Assembly (NCBI RefSeq): GCF_029027965.1
Contig: NZ_CP119082.1
Location: 1,034,001 to 1,098,000, forward strand
Origin: Paracoccus sp. S3-43
GTDB taxonomy: Bacteria; Pseudomonadota; Alphaproteobacteria; Rhodobacterales; Rhodobacteraceae
Direction of reading: 5' to 3'
DNA: 64,000 bases
In this document: positions 1-7,101 of the stretch, one piece after another
Layout: each line of letters starts with the position of its first letter
Numbering within the stretch: the stretch's first letter is position 1
Translations under genes and position numbers: made by a program
Notes under the pieces: generated by a model
Told to the model about the DNA's origin: nothing
Databases searched by the model: none
Seen by the model: only the letters and a program-made list of their open reading frames with translations

Positions 1-286
1 CAAGCGCCTTGCGATAGAAGGCGTTCGATTCCTCGGCCGTGGAAAAGCCCGCATATTGGCGGATGGTCCAGGGGCGGCCCGCATACATCGTGGCGCGTGG
101 CCCGCGCGTGAAGGGGGCGATGCCGGGCAGGGAACCCAGATGGTCCAGCCCCTCCAGATCGGCCTGGGTATAGAGCGGCTTGACCGGGATGCCTTCCAGC
201 GTGTTCCAGGTCAGGCTTTCGGGATCGGCGCCCTTCAGTTCCTTCGCCGCCAGCTTCCGCCAGTCGTCCAGCGTGGGTTTCGTCAT
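1..286 (-). CDS. mcm: Methylmalonyl-CoA mutase, N-terminal part (partial, cut by window edge)
   Basis: The first 95 codons of a minus-strand gene are present; the rest lies beyond position 1. The translation begins [17 protein letters not shown] and contains [25 protein letters not shown] and [18 protein letters not shown], which are hallmark N-terminal segments of B12-dependent methylmalonyl-CoA mutase. The enzyme interconverts methylmalonyl-CoA and succinyl-CoA, the last step of propionyl-CoA assimilation. That fits pccA and pccB a few genes upstream on the same strand and cobS elsewhere in the window. The ATG at 286-284 follows an AAGGATGG ribosome binding site. The catalytic barrel core and B12 domain cannot be seen. 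Confidence 0.93.
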   Translation of the reverse strand, partial: MTKPTLDDWRKLAAKELKGADPESLTWNTLEGIPVKPLYTQADLEGLDHLGSLPGIAPFTRGPRATMYAGRPWTIRQYAGFSTAEESNAFYRKAL

Positions 287-294
287 GATCCATC

Positions 295-323
295 CTTTCG
301 CACGGCGCGGCCTGCCCTATATT
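295..323 (+). promoter_or_regulatory. Candidate sigma70 promoter for the DUF4174-like gene
   Basis: A good -10 (TATATT, 318-323) sits about 20 bp before the start codon at 344. The -35 is weak (CTTTCG, 295-300, 17-bp spacer). The -10 and the bases after it (TATATTCAG) are identical to those of the promoter at 851-879. Confidence 0.45.
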
Positions 324-343
324 CAGGACAGGAAGGGGTGCCG

Positions 344-847
344 ATGAAGTTGAAATTGCTGATATTCGCGATCCTGGCCGCAGCCATGGGCCCGGCCAGG
401 GAAGCGCCCCCGCCACAGGTCGAGGCCCAGCCCGCAAGCCCCCAGGAAGCGCCGGTCGCGACGGCGCCGCCCGCGCGCCCCGTGGTGCGCATCCTGTCGG
501 CCGCCGAGACGGATCCGGCGGACTTCCTGTGGAACGCGCGTCCGGTGGTGGTCTTTGCCGACACGCCCGACGATCCCGCCTTCCGCCAGCAGATGGGCGC
601 CCTGGAAGGCCGCAGCGAGGCGTTGGTCGAACGCGACGTGGTGGTGATCGCCGACAGCGACCCGCAGGCCGACAGCGCCTGGCGGCGGCAACTGCATCCG
701 CGCGGCTTTTCGCTGGTCATCATCGACAAGGACGGGCAGGTGAAGCAGCGCCGCCCCTTGCCCTGGGACGTGCGCGAGATCAGCCGCGCCATCGACAGGC
801 TGCCCCTGCGCCGGCAGGAAATCGGCCGGGCCGGGCTGTTGCCGTAA
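344..847 (+). CDS. Secreted DUF4174-like protein
   Basis: This 167-residue protein has an N-terminal hydrophobic signal sequence (MKLKLLIFAILAAAMG). A low-complexity Pro/Ala stretch follows (about residues 20-48), then a compact domain: a run of hydrophobic strands (RPVVVFAD, DVVVIAD, FSLVIIDKDGQVKQRRP) and a final helix (WDVREISRAIDRLP). This matches the DUF4174 family, a thioredoxin-fold-like domain of unknown role usually exported to the periplasm. No CXXC is present, so redox catalysis is unlikely. The start at 344 was chosen for its GGAAGGGG ribosome site; an upstream in-frame opening to 56 overlaps the divergent mutase gene and lacks a signal peptide. Confidence 0.75.
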   Translation: MKLKLLIFAILAAAMGPAREAPPPQVEAQPASPQEAPVATAPPARPVVRILSAAETDPADFLWNARPVVVFADTPDDPAFRQQMGALEGRSEALVERDVVVIADSDPQADSAWRRQLHPRGFSLVIIDKDGQVKQRRPLPWDVREISRAIDRLPLRRQEIGRAGLLP

Positions 848-850
848 GGA

Positions 851-879
851 TTGAAATACCGGCGCGCACCGCCTATATT
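851..879 (+). promoter_or_regulatory. Strong sigma70-type promoter of a small transcription unit
   Basis: The -35 is TTGAAA (851-856) and the -10 is TATATT (874-879), exactly 17 bp apart. It begins 3 bp after the stop of the upstream gene. The predicted transcript start (about 886) lies just before an AAGGAGG Shine-Dalgarno. Confidence 0.7.
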
Positions 880-905
880 CAGCCCGAAGGACAAGGAGGT
901 TCGAC

Positions 906-980
906 ATGAGCACGACATCCTACAACCCGCGCCCCATCACTGGCCGAACCGGCCCGATGCCGGGTTATTCCCGGCGCTGA
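906..980 (+). CDS. Small ORF of 24 codons with its own promoter, strong SD and terminator
   Basis: This ORF reads MSTTSYNPRP at its start and ends GYSRR. It is basic and rich in Pro, Gly, Ser, Thr and Arg, with no hydrophobic segment. The Shine-Dalgarno AAGGAGG lies 6 bp before the ATG. A consensus promoter precedes it (851-879) and a strong rho-independent terminator follows at 1015-1046, giving a predicted transcript of about 160 nt. The coding sequence also holds two hairpins, one at 960-974 (CCGGG-TTATT-CCCGG), so the RNA itself might be functional. It overlaps the 3' end of the convergent gene 937-1614. I do not recognise the family. It may be a small protein, a dual-function sRNA or an antisense regulator. 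Confidence 0.55.
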   Translation: MSTTSYNPRPITGRTGPMPGYSRR

Positions 981-1614
981 GCCGCGTCTTTTCAGCCTGA
1001 ATCCACGTCGTGACGCCCGCTTTGGTTTCCGCAAGGCGGGCTTTTTCGCGCGAATCGCTCAGCCGCGCGACGGCCTCGCTGCCGCCGGTCAGATGGGCCA
1101 GCAGGAAGGCCATCGCCTCTTCGCCCAGGTCGATCGCCTCGATCTTCATCTCGATATAGTGGCGATACATCCGCGCGGCGCGCTGCGCGCCGATCCGGTT
1201 CAGCCGCAGGGCGCGCAGGTCGGCGATCATCGCGCCGATGGTGGCAAGCTGGTTGTAATACTGCACCACCGGATCGACCACGCGGAAGGGCAGGACGTGG
1301 ATGTCCTCGACGATGGCGCTGAACAGGCGGTCGTTATGTTCGGTCGGGATCACCGGAAAGAAGCCGTCGCCCTTCAGGATCAGCGCCTCGATCTCGGCGC
1401 CGTAACGGGGCAGGTTCTGGCCCTTCAGCGTCGCGACATGCACGCGGATTTCGGCGTAAAGCGCGCCCTGCACGTCGCGGACCCGTTCGGCGCGCGCGGC
1501 ACGATCCCGCGCCGCGCTGAGCAGATGCGTCACCACCCAGCCGCCCGCCACCACCGCGCCGCCGATCATGGCGGCGACGACGCGGGCGTCGGAGAGGGTG
1601 GCGGCGAAGCTCAT
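937..1614 (-). CDS. Membrane-anchored protein of unknown function downstream of pccA
   Basis: This 225-residue protein has one N-terminal membrane helix (about residues 12-34, VAAMIGGAVVAGGWVVTHLL). A mostly helical soluble part follows, with charged heptad-like stretches. Its ATG overlaps the pccA stop by 4 bp (ATGA), so it is likely translationally coupled to pccA. No catalytic motif is recognisable. The last 15 codons overlap a plus-strand small ORF, and a plus-strand terminator (1015-1046) lies within its coding sequence. The function is not inferred; the coupling only suggests co-expression with propionyl-CoA carboxylase. Confidence 0.75.
   Translation of the reverse strand: MSFAATLSDARVVAAMIGGAVVAGGWVVTHLLSAARDRAARAERVRDVQGALYAEIRVHVATLKGQNLPRYGAEIEALILKGDGFFPVIPTEHNDRLFSAIVEDIHVLPFRVVDPVVQYYNQLATIGAMIADLRALRLNRIGAQRAARMYRHYIEMKIEAIDLGEEAMAFLLAHLTGGSEAVARLSDSREKARLAETKAGVTTWIQAEKTRLSAGNNPASGRFGQ
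1015..1046 (+). terminator. Rho-independent terminator of the small transcription unit
   Basis: A 10-bp stem (GCCCGCTTTG at 1015-1024 with CAAGGCGGGC at 1032-1041, one G-U pair) closes a 7-nt loop and is followed at once by TTTTT (1042-1046). It lies 35 bp past the small ORF stop and inside the coding sequence of the opposite gene. Confidence 0.75.
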
Positions 1615-3668
1615 TCGAATTCCAGGATCACGTCATCGACCTTGAGGCTCTGGCCCGGTTCGGCATTGACCGACTTCACCACCGACTTGCGTTCGGCGCG
1701 CAGGATGTTTTCCATCTTCATCGCCTCGACCGTGGCCAGGGCCTGGCCTTCCTGAACCTCGTCGCCTACGGCCACGGTGATCTTCACCACCAGGCCCGGC
1801 ATCGGACACAGCAGGAACTTCGACGTATCCGGCGGCAGCTTTTCGGGCATCAGCCGGGCCAGTTCGGCGGTGCGGGGGCGGCGGACCTGCACCTTCAGGT
1901 CGGCGCCGCGCGTGCGCAGGCGGAATCCGGCGGGGATCTTGTCGACCTTCAGCACCAGCGGGCGGCCGTCGACCAGCAGCCGGGCCAGGGTCTGGCCGGG
2001 TTTCCAGTCGCTTTCGACGCGCAGGTCGCGGCCGTTCACGACGACCGTCGCCCCGTCGCGGTCGGCGCGGATGCGTACCGGCACCTCGCGGTCGCCGATG
2101 AAGACCACCCAGTTTTCGCCGACGCGGCGTTCGTGGTTGTCCAGCCGCCCGCTGATCCGGGTGCGGCGGATCTCGGCCACGCGGTGCATGGCGGATGCCG
2201 CCGCCGCGACGCGGGCCAGGTCGTCCTCGGGCAGGGAGGCCCCCTGGAAGCCCTCGGGATATTCCTCGGCGATGAAGGCGGTGGTGATGTCGCCCGAGAC
2301 GAATTTCGGATGATCCATCACCGCCGACAGGAAGGGCAGGTTGTGGCCGATGCCCTCGACCTCGAATTCGTCGAGCGCCACGCGCATCCCTTCGATGGCC
2401 TCGGCCCGCGTCGGCGCCCAGGTGCACAGCTTGGCGATCATCGGGTCATAGAACATGCTGATCTCGCCGCCTTCGTAGACGCCGGTATCGTTGCGCACGC
2501 CGGTCGGGGCGATGGCGGGCGTGTCGCCGGGATGGGCGGGCACCCAGCGGTCGGTCTGCTGCATCGGCCCGGCCGCCTTTTCGACCGGCGGGCGATAGCG
2601 GCTCAGCCGCCCGATCGAGGGCAGGAAGTTGCGATAGGGATCCTCGGCGTAAAGGCGGCTTTCCATCGCCCAGCCGTTGATGGTCAGGTCGGACTGCGCG
2701 AAGGGCAGGGGCTCGCCCGCGGCGACGCGGATCATCTGTTCCACCAGGTCGATTCCGGTGATCAGTTCGGTGACCGGATGTTCCACCTGAAGCCGGGTGT
2801 TCATCTCCAGGAAATAGAAATTCTTCTGTCCGTCGACGATGAATTCCACCGTCCCCGCGCTTGTGTAGCCCACCGCCTTCGCCAGGGCGACGGCCTGTTC
2901 GCCCATCGCCCGGCGGGTTTCGGGGTCGAGGAAGGGCGAGGGCGCCTCTTCGATGACCTTCTGGTTGCGCCGCTGGATCGAGCATTCGCGTTCGTGCAGA
3001 TAGACCGCGTTGCCGTGCTTGTCGGCCAGCACCTGGATTTCGATGTGGCGCGGCTGGGTCACGAATTTCTCGATGAAGATGCGGTCGTCGCCGAAGCTGC
3101 TGGCCGCCTCGTTCTTCGAGGACTGGAAGCCCTCGCGCGCCTCCTCGGCGTTCCAGGCGATCCGCATCCCCTTGCCGCCGCCGCCCGCCGAGGCCTTGAT
3201 CATCACCGGATAGCCGATCTGGTCGCTGATCTTCACCGCCTCATCGGCATCGGCGATCAGGCCCATATAGCCCGGCACGGTGCTGACGCCCGCTTCCTGC
3301 GCGATCTTCTTCGAGGTGATCTTGTCGCCCATCGCCTCGATCGCGGGGGAGGGCGGGCCGACGAAGATGACGCCTTCCTTCTCAAGCGCCTCGGCGAATT
3401 TCATGTTCTCGGACAGGAAGCCGTAGCCGGGATGGACGGCCTCGGCGCCGGTCCGGCGGATGGCCTCCATGATCCTGTCGATCACGATATAGGACTGGTT
3501 GGCGGGGGGCGGGCCGATAGGGACGGCCTCGTCTGCCATCTTGACGTGCAGGGCGGCGCGGTCGGCGTCGGAATAGACGGCGACGGTGGCGATGCCCATC
3601 TTGCGGGCGGTCTTGATGACGCGGCAGGCGATCTCGCCCCGATTGGCGATCAGGATTTTCTTGAACAT
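1611..3668 (-). CDS. pccA: Propionyl-CoA carboxylase, biotin-carrying alpha subunit
   Basis: The 685-residue protein starts MFKKILIANRGEIACRV, the biotin carboxylase N-terminus. It has the ATP-grasp glycine loop (GGGGKGMR), the ERECSIQRRNQKV segment and the EMNTRLQVEHPVTE active-site segment (within residues 1-450). A linker/BT region follows, then a C-terminal biotinyl domain with the AMKM motif (biotin Lys near residue 651). It carboxylates biotin and works with PccB to turn propionyl-CoA into methylmalonyl-CoA. The gene order pccB, small genes, pccA, then the mutase at the window edge, all on the minus strand, supports propionyl- rather than methylcrotonyl-CoA specificity. A terminator-like hairpin lies 22 bp before its start codon. 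Confidence 0.93.
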   Translation of the reverse strand: MFKKILIANRGEIACRVIKTARKMGIATVAVYSDADRAALHVKMADEAVPIGPPPANQSYIVIDRIMEAIRRTGAEAVHPGYGFLSENMKFAEALEKEGVIFVGPPSPAIEAMGDKITSKKIAQEAGVSTVPGYMGLIADADEAVKISDQIGYPVMIKASAGGGGKGMRIAWNAEEAREGFQSSKNEAASSFGDDRIFIEKFVTQPRHIEIQVLADKHGNAVYLHERECSIQRRNQKVIEEAPSPFLDPETRRAMGEQAVALAKAVGYTSAGTVEFIVDGQKNFYFLEMNTRLQVEHPVTELITGIDLVEQMIRVAAGEPLPFAQSDLTINGWAMESRLYAEDPYRNFLPSIGRLSRYRPPVEKAAGPMQQTDRWVPAHPGDTPAIAPTGVRNDTGVYEGGEISMFYDPMIAKLCTWAPTRAEAIEGMRVALDEFEVEGIGHNLPFLSAVMDHPKFVSGDITTAFIAEEYPEGFQGASLPEDDLARVAAAASAMHRVAEIRRTRISGRLDNHERRVGENWVVFIGDREVPVRIRADRDGATVVVNGRDLRVESDWKPGQTLARLLVDGRPLVLKVDKIPAGFRLRTRGADLKVQVRRPRTAELARLMPEKLPPDTSKFLLCPMPGLVVKITVAVGDEVQEGQALATVEAMKMENILRAERKSVVKSVNAEPGQSLKVDDVILEFE

Positions 3669-3689
3669 GGGCCCCCCCGGCCAGACATG

Positions 3690-3724
3690 AAAAAGCCGCC
3701 CAAGGGCGCGAGGCCCTGGACGGC
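3690..3724 (-). terminator. Terminator-like hairpin immediately upstream of pccA
   Basis: Read on the minus strand, GCCGTCCAGGGC pairs with GCCCTTGGGCGGC (one bulge) and is followed by TTTTT. It ends the transcript of the 70-residue lipoprotein gene and lies 22 bp before the pccA start codon, so it could also limit read-through into pccA. Confidence 0.65.
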
Positions 3725-3767
3725 GATCAATGGGTCGCGGCGCGCGGGGCGCGCCGGGATCAGCGTG

Positions 3768-3980
3768 CTATTGGCAAAGCCGCACGTCGTTGCACAGCGC
3801 ACCGGCTGCGCCGCCGATGGCGGCACCCTTGACGACGTTGTGGCCGCCGACGCTGGCAACGGTCGCGCCGACGCCCGCGCCGATAAGTGCGCGGTCGGTG
3901 TCGGTCGGGTTGATGCCCTGGGTGCAGCCCGCAACGGCGGTTGCGCCGAGAAGGGCGGCAATGGCAAGGAACTTGGACAT
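3768..3980 (-). CDS. Small glycine-zipper lipoprotein
   Basis: The 70-residue product has a short signal sequence ending in a lipobox (VAGC, Cys19). A Gly/Ala-rich segment follows (GAGVGATVASVGGHNVVKGAAIGGAAGALC), typical of glycine-zipper membrane-associating peptides. A Cys pair near the end (C-N-D-V-R-L-C) may form a disulfide. It is paralogous to the product of 4038-4283: both share the GGA(A/V)GALC-D-CQ ending. It is predicted to be an envelope lipoprotein. It lies between pccB and pccA on the same strand, which may be fortuitous. The function is unknown. Confidence 0.75.
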   Translation of the reverse strand: MSKFLAIAALLGATAVAGCTQGINPTDTDRALIGAGVGATVASVGGHNVVKGAAIGGAAGALCNDVRLCQ

Positions 3981-4003
3981 GTCTGTCTTCCTGTGAGGTG
4001 ATC

Positions 4004-4029
4004 GGCTGGACGGGAACGCCCGCCCAGCC
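4004..4029 (-). other. Hairpin between two lipoprotein genes
   Basis: GGCTGGACGGG (4004-4014) pairs with CCCGCCCAGCC (4019-4029) around a 4-nt loop. There is no T tract, so it is more likely an RNA-stability or partial-termination element than a full terminator. Confidence 0.45.
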
Positions 4030-4037
4030 AGCCAGGT

Positions 4038-4283
4038 TCAGTAACGACGCTGACAGACGCCGGCGTCGTCGCACAGCGCGCCGCCGACGGCGCCGACGGC
4101 CGCGCCGGTTGCCAGATCCTCATCCAGGGCCTTGGCGATGACCGCACCGGCGACAGCGCCGCCCGCGGCGCGCTGCGCGTCGGGCGACAGGCCGGTCGCG
4201 GTGCCATAGCCTTGGTCGCAGGCCGCCAGGCCCAGAAGAACGAAAGCGCCAGCGGCGACACGGGTGAACAGCGAAGTCTGCAT
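4038..4283 (-). CDS. Small glycine-zipper lipoprotein (paralogue of the next gene)
   Basis: The product is 81 residues. The signal sequence is MQTSLFTRVAAGAFVLLG, with lipobox LAAC (Cys22). The mature part holds two Gly/Ala-rich zipper stretches (AAGGAVAGAVIAKAL and GAAVGAVGGALC) and ends in D-D-A-G-V-C-Q-R-R-Y. The same C-terminal signature occurs in the neighbour at 3768-3980, so the two probably arose by duplication. Glycine-zipper lipoproteins of this size are common in alphaproteobacterial envelopes and mostly uncharacterised. The ATG at 4283-4281 gives a complete signal peptide. Confidence 0.75.
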   Translation of the reverse strand: MQTSLFTRVAAGAFVLLGLAACDQGYGTATGLSPDAQRAAGGAVAGAVIAKALDEDLATGAAVGAVGGALCDDAGVCQRRY

Positions 4284-4413
4284 GAAGATTTGCCTGTATA
4301 ATGGGCCGGATGACCGACCGTTGAAGGATGGTGACCGACTATCGCACAGCCGGGCGCGAGGTCAAACTGACATGGGTGTGACTTCAAGGCCCTAGGCAGC
4401 AAATTGCGCATTC

Positions 4414-4833
4414 TCAGCGGTCCGCCGGAAGGTCGTCGTCGCCGTCGTCCCAATCGTCGTCGTCCCAGCCGAAATCGGGCGGGCTGTCCTGGGCGAACAG
4501 TTCGGGGAAGGACGCCTCGGCGGCGGCCATGTCGACTTGCAGCAGCTGGTCGTAATCGGCGGGATCGAAGGCGCCGACCGGCTTGACCTCGCGCCCGATC
4601 AGCCAGCCCAGGCGGCCCGCGTCCAGGTTGCCGCGAAGGAAGGGTTCGTCGCCGAAATGGGCGATCAGCGCCGCCAGGAAACCGGCATCGGCGCGGTGGT
4701 CGGCGGGTTTGCGGTCGCGGAAGCGTTCGCGCCGGGTGATCGGCGTCGCGCCCTTCTTGCGGTTCTCGCGGCGGATGACGAACTGGAAATCGGTGCCGGG
4801 AAGGCGTCCCGGAAAGCCCCGGTGTTTCAGCAT
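4414..4833 (-). CDS. Conserved-looking acidic protein of unknown function in the pcc cluster
   Basis: The 139-residue soluble protein has a basic N-terminal third (RRENRKKGATPITRRERFRDRK), a helical middle (FLAALIAHFGDEPFLRGNLDAGRLGWLI) and a very acidic C-terminal tail (GWDDDDWDDGDDDLP). It shows no signal peptide and no catalytic motif I recognise. An AAGGGG ribosome site precedes the ATG at 4833-4831. It lies between pccB and pccA on the same strand. The charge asymmetry suggests a protein- or nucleic-acid-binding role, but that is inference only. Confidence 0.7.
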   Translation of the reverse strand: MLKHRGFPGRLPGTDFQFVIRRENRKKGATPITRRERFRDRKPADHRADAGFLAALIAHFGDEPFLRGNLDAGRLGWLIGREVKPVGAFDPADYDQLLQVDMAAAEASFPELFAQDSPPDFGWDDDDWDDGDDDLPADR

Positions 4834-4914
4834 GATGTGCCCCTTTTGTCGGGGCGGGCCGGGCCGGAAAGGCGCGGGCAGCCGGACCGCCCGCGCAATG
4901 ACAGTCGGTTCGGC

Positions 4915-5061
4915 TCAGTTGGCGCCGTATTTGCCCTGATAGACCGGCTCGGTCGTGACCGGGTTGGCGGTGGGCACATAGACTTCGGGTTCGGGGGCCT
5001 GACGCTGGCACGCAGCAAAGGCCGAGACCAGCACGAGGCTGAGGATGATTTTCTTCGACAT
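4915..5061 (-). CDS. Very small lipoprotein (48 residues)
   Basis: The start codon follows an AGGAG site by 9 bp. The product begins MSKKIILSLVLVSAFAAC, a complete lipoprotein signal with lipobox FAAC (Cys18). A 30-residue Pro/Val/Tyr-rich mature part follows (QRQAPEPEVYVPTANPV) and ends QGKYGAN. It looks like an outer- or inner-membrane lipoprotein of unknown role, similar in style to entericidin-sized peptides but without their sequence. It lies just downstream of pccB on the same strand, with its own candidate promoter at 5146-5175. Confidence 0.7.
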   Translation of the reverse strand: MSKKIILSLVLVSAFAACQRQAPEPEVYVPTANPVTTEPVYQGKYGAN

Positions 5062-5145
5062 GTCGTCATGCTCCTGTAAAGCGGGCGCGGGCGCGCCCGT
5101 CTGCTCGGGTTCAGGGGGATGTCTTCATGCACCGCCCCGCAGGGC

Positions 5146-5175
5146 ATGATAGCGGCGGCAGGCAGGCGCAGACAG
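5146..5175 (-). promoter_or_regulatory. Candidate promoter for the 48-residue lipoprotein gene
   Basis: Read on the minus strand, CTGTCT (5175-5170) and TATCAT (5151-5146) are 18 bp apart. The -10 is good and the -35 is weak. It lies about 85 bp before the start codon. Confidence 0.35.
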
Positions 5176-5259
5176 GCGGGGCGGGCGGCGGGGATCAAAT
5201 GTCCCGCAGCCTGTGGCCAGCCTGCATCATTCACGCGTTTGTGCAGCACCGTTAGCATC

Positions 5260-6792
<1,533 letters not shown>

Positions 6793-6863
6793 CGCAGCAC
6801 CTCCCGCTTGCTGCGCCGCAGCCTAGTCAGGCGGGGCAGGGCGGGGAAGCAAAATCGAGAAAA

Positions 6864-6883
6864 TTTGCAAACTATGTTTTGCG
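6864..6883 (-). promoter_or_regulatory. Possible ScfR/PccR-type operator upstream of pccB
   Basis: A perfect TTTGCAAA palindrome (6864-6871) is followed, after a 4-bp gap, by a degenerate second half (GTTTTGCG, 6876-6883). The short-chain fatty acyl-CoA regulator PccR of Rhodobacter is known to use two TTTGCAAA half-sites separated by 4 bp. Here only one half is intact. No pccR gene is in the window. Confidence 0.45.
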
Positions 6884-6967
6884 TCCCAACAGGAAACTGA
6901 AAACCTGCAAATCAACCGGCGCGCAAGGGCGGCGCGCTGCTGTCGTTCGGACCGGAGGGGGAAGGGG

Positions 6968-7064
6968 TGAGAGGCTGGACAACGACCCAAGCGGGGCTCG
7001 TTACGGCTGCTTCCTTCCGGACCTGACCGGGTTGGCGAGGCGCCTGCCCGCGCCAACCTCTCAA
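6968..7064 (-). ncRNA. ffs: Signal recognition particle RNA (4.5S type)
   Basis: The minus strand carries the diagnostic SRP domain IV sequence: GGTCAGGTCCGGAAGGAAGC, followed by AGCC. This is the Ffh-binding loop region. The ends pair as GAGAGG (7062-7057) with CCTCTC (6974-6969), closing one long hairpin of about 95 nt, the size of small bacterial SRP RNAs. It pairs with Ffh protein to target membrane proteins co-translationally. It lies in the gap between pccB and a nucleotidase gene and has its own promoter. Confidence 0.93.
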
Positions 7065-7069
7065 GCGGA

Positions 7070-7098
7070 TAGATAGTGCGCCGCGCCGCGCGATGCAA
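7070..7098 (-). promoter_or_regulatory. Promoter of ffs
   Basis: On the minus strand TTGCAT (7098-7093) and TATCTA (7075-7070) are separated by exactly 17 bp. The predicted start falls at about 7063, matching the 5' end of the SRP RNA hairpin. Confidence 0.65.
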
Positions 7099-7101
7099 CC
7101 G

